From: an uncultured Bacilli bacterium | Lineage (GTDB): Bacteria; Bacillota_I; Bacilli_A; RF39; UBA660 | Reading direction: 5' to 3' | NCBI GenBank assembly: GCA_947522695.1 | Contig: CANNTX010000045.1 | Coordinates: 1-8,078, forward strand | DNA: 8,078 bases | Notes under the pieces: model-generated | The model's input: the letters and a program-made list of their open reading frames with translations, nothing else | The model's database searches: none | Told to the model about the DNA's origin: nothing | Program-made: the position numbers and the translations under genes | In this document: positions 5,891 to 8,078 of the stretch, piece by piece | Layout of the letters: every line of letters starts with the position of its first letter | Numbering within the stretch: position 1 is the stretch's first letter

Positions 5891-6653
5891 CTTCTGAAAT
5901 TAATTTACTTAAATACGTTATTTCCAAATCAACTCTAGATATTTCATTTAATAAAACCTTTAATTTAGGTAATGCACTATTAGGACTCACATATATAATA
6001 TCCCCAGCACTAACCTCATTAATATTCTTTATTAAATTATTATCCATATCAATTGAATATTTAAATAAATAAAATTTCTTTTTCTTACATAATTCTAAAT
6101 TGCTTTTTCCTACTAAACATAATTTAGAATTAACCTTTTTATGATTAAGTATTGAATTTAAATTTGAAAATAATTTTTCATCAGTTTCTCCATTTATATA
6201 TTCTTCTTTTTTATCTATTACATCTTCACTATTTGCAATCAGAGTATACTTTATATTATTCTGTTTTAAATAATTTTTAACCTCCTCATTATGATCAACA
6301 ACTAATGCAACCATTTTTTTCTTCGGATTACCTTTAATAATTATTTTATCTTTATTATCATTTAAACTCAGAATTGGGGCGCTGATATCATATTGCAAAT
6401 ATAATTCATTAAAGTATCCGTAATTTTCCATTTTGTTAAATGATTTATTTACATCAACTTCCTTTCCATTAACTCCTGGAATAATTGTATTATCTTCTAT
6501 AATCGCATTAACAGCTTCAACTTTATATTTATCTTTATTTAAAACAATTTCCTTCATTATTGGATTTTTATTATTAATATAAACCATAACTCTATCTGTA
6601 AAATAAAAACTAACAACAATTAAACTAAAAACTAATATATATTTTATTTTCAA
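5883..6653 (-). CDS. Membrane-anchored degenerate polysaccharide-deacetylase-like protein
   Basis: This 256-residue protein has an N-terminal membrane segment (about 4-19) and an extracytoplasmic remainder. The segment IIPGVNGKEVDVNKSFNKM (57-75) looks like a conserved N-terminal module. KKKMVALVVDHNEEVKNYLKQNNIKYTLI (111-139) matches the first strand-helix-strand of NodB-type polysaccharide deacetylases (compare 'K.valTFDDGP ... T..iL...vkATFF'). SAGDIIYVSP (215-224) and LKVLLNEISRVDLEITYLSKLIS (231-253) match the end of that fold. The metal-binding Asp-Asp pair and the His-x-x-x-His motif are absent, so it is probably not a working deacetylase and may instead bind glycan. The start is TTG with GGTGA upstream; a TGA three codons earlier forbids an earlier start. 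It ends in the terminator stem just ahead of the adhesin gene, so it may be co-transcribed with the surface cluster by readthrough. Fold assignment is a moderate inference. Confidence 0.65.
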   Translation of the reverse strand: MKIKYILVFSLIVVSFYFTDRVMVYINNKNPIMKEIVLNKDKYKVEAVNAIIEDNTIIPGVNGKEVDVNKSFNKMENYGYFNELYLQYDISAPILSLNDNKDKIIIKGNPKKKMVALVVDHNEEVKNYLKQNNIKYTLIANSEDVIDKKEEYINGETDEKLFSNLNSILNHKKVNSKLCLVGKSNLELCKKKKFYLFKYSIDMDNNLIKNINEVSAGDIIYVSPNSALPKLKVLLNEISRVDLEITYLSKLISEEN

Positions 6654-6669
6654 ATTTATTCACCACTTA

Positions 6670-6699
6670 ATCATATGATATTTATTTCTAAATATACAA
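6670..6699 (-). promoter_or_regulatory. Possible promoter for the deacetylase-like gene
   Basis: On the minus strand TTGTAT (6699-6694) and TATGAT (6675-6670) are 18 bases apart in the gap after ssb. The implied start of transcription falls almost on the ribosome binding site, giving a very short leader, so the call is weak. No convincing terminator follows ssb, and co-transcription from the ssb promoter is an alternative. Confidence 0.3.
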
Positions 6700-6715
6700 A
6701 AGGTTTGTAATCTTT

Positions 6716-7069
6716 CTATTCACCATCATCTTTTGTTTCTTCATTATCTTTTGATTTATTTGCTAAAAAAGCAATTTTATCAACCACAACTTCAGTAGAA
6801 TACTTCTTTTCATCATTAACAATAAATGTCGAAGTTCTAAGTTGACCTCTAACTGAAATCAAATCACCCTTATGACAATATTCACAAATTCTAGATGCGA
6901 TTTGATCCCAAAGAGTACATCTTATAAAATCAGCTTCATAAATCCCATCTGAATTTTTATAAGTTCTTTGAACAGCAAGTGTTAAATGACAAACTTCTTT
7001 TTTATCATCTTGCTTTGTTAACTCAGGTTCAGCAGTAAGTCTACCTATCAACATGACCGTGTTATACAT
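6716..7069 (-). CDS. ssb: Single-stranded DNA-binding protein, short form without acidic tip
   Basis: This 117-residue OB-fold protein coats single-stranded DNA, normally as a tetramer, during replication, repair and recombination. The start MYNTVMLIGRLTAEPEL (1-17) matches the family N-terminus, and the aromatic-rich strand DFIRCTLWDQIASR (48-60, with Phe49 and Trp54) and GDLISVRGQLRTSTF (68-82) complete the fold. The C-terminus ends ETKDDGE and lacks both the long flexible linker and the conserved Asp-Asp-Asp-Leu/Ile-Pro-Phe tip that recruits partner proteins. This short form resembles the SsbB-type paralogue of Bacillus rather than SsbA. An earlier ATG (7102) is open but lies upstream of the binding site AAAGGAGG. 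Of the two adjacent ATGs (7072, 7069), the second has 7-base spacing and aligns with the family start. The gene stands alone, not in the usual rpsF-ssb-rpsR operon, which also fits a secondary SSB. Confidence 0.9.
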   Translation of the reverse strand: MYNTVMLIGRLTAEPELTKQDDKKEVCHLTLAVQRTYKNSDGIYEADFIRCTLWDQIASRICEYCHKGDLISVRGQLRTSTFIVNDEKKYSTEVVVDKIAFLANKSKDNEETKDDGE

Positions 7070-7076
7070 CATATTT

Positions 7077-7084
7077 CCTCCTTT
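7077..7084 (-). promoter_or_regulatory. Consensus ribosome binding site deciding the ssb start
   Basis: AAAGGAGG on the minus strand lies 7 bases before ATG 7069 and 4 bases before ATG 7072. It excludes the longer reading that begins at 7102. Confidence 0.8.
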
Positions 7085-7092
7085 CACTAACA

Positions 7093-7121
7093 TTTTTACC
7101 ACAAAAAAATTAAGGTATCAA
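7093..7121 (-). promoter_or_regulatory. Predicted sigma-A promoter of ssb
   Basis: On the minus strand a -35 TTGATA (7121-7116) is followed after 17 bases by an extended -10, TGG-TAAAAA (7101-7093). It lies just after the suf terminator and about 20 bases before the ssb ribosome binding site, giving ssb its own transcription start. Confidence 0.5.
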
Positions 7122-7126
7122 AAGAC

Positions 7127-7164
7127 AAAAAAATAAAATTTGCACCCAAAAAAGTACAAATTTT
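7127..7164 (-). terminator. Rho-independent terminator of the suf operon
   Basis: On the minus strand AAAATTTGTAC (7164-7154) pairs with GTGCAAATTTT (7145-7135) in an 11-bp stem with one G-U pair and an 8-base loop. It is followed by TTTTTTT (7133-7127) after one A. It sits 60 bases downstream of sufB, consistent with sufB being the last gene of its operon. Confidence 0.75.
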
Positions 7165-7204
7165 AAATATCTTCTAAACAAAAATTTTAAATTATCTAAA
7201 CAAA
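7158..7204. repeat. Imperfect tandem duplication of about 23 bases after sufB
   Basis: Two adjacent copies, AAATTTTAAATatCTTCTAAACAAA (7158-7182) and AAATTTTAAATtatCTAAACAAA (7182-7204), differ by small indels or changes. In such AT-rich DNA this may be a chance or slippage product; the first copy overlaps one arm of the terminator. Confidence 0.4.
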
Positions 7205-7223
7205 TTTATAAAAACAATCACAT

Positions 7224-8078
7224 TTAAATATTTTTTAATAATCTATTAAGTTCAACTGCATATTCAAGAGGTAATTCTTTCTTGAAATCAGAAATAAATC
7301 CTAAAATTATTAAATCTTTAGCTGCATTTTCACTTAATCCCTTACTCATTAAGTAAAATAATTTTTCTTCACTTATTTTAGATACCGTTGCTTCATGCTC
7401 TAAATAACTTGAATCATTAAGTAAAATATTAGTTGGAATAGTATCACTTACTGATTCATCATCTAACAAAATAGTATCACATTTAACACTTGCCTTAGAA
7501 TTAATAGCTGACTCACATATCTTAACTAAACCTCTGTAATCAGCTTCTCCTCCATTTTTAGCAATACTTTTAGATATTATATTACTACTTGTATTTTTTC
7601 CAATATGAATCATTTTAGCACCAGCATCAAGAACCTGTCCTTCTTTAGCAAACGCTATAGAAACAGAATTTCCCTTAGCATAATCACCCTTTAATATTGA
7701 ACTAGGATATTTCATTGTTACTCCACTACCAATATTACCATCAAGCCATTCCATTAAACCATAATCATCTACTATTGCTCTTTTAGTAACTAAATTATAA
7801 ACATCATTACTCCAGTTTTGAATTGTACTATATTTACATTTAGCGTTCTTGCCAACATAAATTTCTACAACTCCCGCATGAAGAGAATTCTCCGAATGTG
7901 ATAAAGCCGTACATCCCTCTATATAAGATAATTCAGCATCATCATCAACAATTATAATAGTTCTTTCAAATTGTCCCATCGTAACTTCATTAATCCTAAA
8001 ATAACTTTGTAATGGTCTATCTAATTTAACCCCCTTAGGAATATAAATAAAAGATCCACCACTCCACATACAACCATT
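7224..8078 (-). CDS. sufB: Fe-S cluster assembly scaffold SufB (C-terminal 284 residues; gene continues beyond window)
   Basis: SufB is part of the cytoplasmic SufBCD scaffold that builds iron-sulfur clusters using sulfur from SufS/SufU and ATP hydrolysis by SufC. The visible part begins NGCMWSGGSFIYIPKGV, an internal family motif, so the Met at 8069 is not the start. A full-length SufB has about 465-495 residues, so roughly 40% lies outside. The beta-helix core is followed by KCDTILLDDESVSDTIP and YLEHEATVSKISEEKLFYLMSKGL. The Cys of KCDT and the second Glu of EHEA are 29 residues apart. That is the same spacing as Cys405 and Glu434, reported as functionally essential in E. coli SufB, so the scaffold site looks intact. 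The C-terminal helical region (ENAAKDLIILGFI ... VELNRLLKNI) is typical. A terminator follows 60 bases downstream, matching the Firmicute order in which sufB ends the suf operon. Identification is secure. Confidence 0.96.
   Translation of the reverse strand, partial: NGCMWSGGSFIYIPKGVKLDRPLQSYFRINEVTMGQFERTIIIVDDDAELSYIEGCTALSHSENSLHAGVVEIYVGKNAKCKYSTIQNWSNDVYNLVTKRAIVDDYGLMEWLDGNIGSGVTMKYPSSILKGDYAKGNSVSIAFAKEGQVLDAGAKMIHIGKNTSSNIISKSIAKNGGEADYRGLVKICESAINSKASVKCDTILLDDESVSDTIPTNILLNDSSYLEHEATVSKISEEKLFYLMSKGLSENAAKDLIILGFISDFKKELPLEYAVELNRLLKNI

Noticed and set aside
6700..6712. Possible terminator after ssb (ACAAA-CCT-TTTGT)
   Set aside because: Only a 5-bp AT-rich stem with a three-base loop and no T run; not convincing.
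7070..7102. Longer ssb starting at 7102
   Set aside because: The consensus AAAGGAGG lies downstream of that ATG, and the extra residues do not match SSB N-termini.

Overview
The window is very AT-rich, and every supported gene lies on the minus strand, so transcription runs from high to low coordinates. The standard genetic code is used: TGG encodes Trp, and TGA is a true stop at 716-718. Base composition, strong AAAGGAG-type ribosome binding sites, a Suf gene at the end of a transcription unit, and sortase and SipW/TasA-type surface genes all point to a low-GC Firmicute. A host-associated Bacilli lineage close to Mollicutes (RF39-like) or Erysipelotrichia is my best guess. That placement is inference from gene style, not from a marker gene.

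Region by region in transcription order. (1) 8078-7127 holds the C-terminal part of sufB (iron-sulfur cluster assembly), closed by a good hairpin terminator. (2) 7121-6716 holds a short ssb with its own promoter; the protein lacks the usual acidic tip. (3) 6653-5883 holds a membrane-anchored protein that looks like a degenerate polysaccharide-deacetylase fold, ending inside a strong terminator hairpin. (4) 5846-1264 is a tightly packed five-gene cell-surface cluster. It encodes a thioester-domain adhesin with three SpaA/Cna_B domains and a sortase-type tail, a sortase, a TasA/BsaA-like matrix protein, a SipW-type signal peptidase, and a secreted protein with InlB-type B repeats. (5) 1261-185 has a promoter followed by a cysteine-less thioredoxin-fold membrane protein overlapping trmL (tRNA wobble 2'-O-methyltransferase), closed by a terminator. 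(6) 158-1 is the N-terminus of an unidentified, possibly Rpn-like, protein cut by the window edge.

The most interesting part is region 4. It appears to join two surface-assembly routes in one operon. A sortase would anchor a covalently binding (thioester) adhesin to the wall. A dedicated SipW peptidase would release a TasA-like fibre subunit. The B-repeat protein carries the same SipW-type N-terminus as the TasA-like protein, so the peptidase probably has two clients. Both the sortase and the sorting motif diverge from consensus, which suggests a co-evolved private pair. A terminator hairpin sits only about a dozen bases upstream of the first gene of the cluster and could act as an expression gate. 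No tRNA, rRNA, CRISPR array or insertion sequence was seen, and no stretch over 300 bases lacks a gene.
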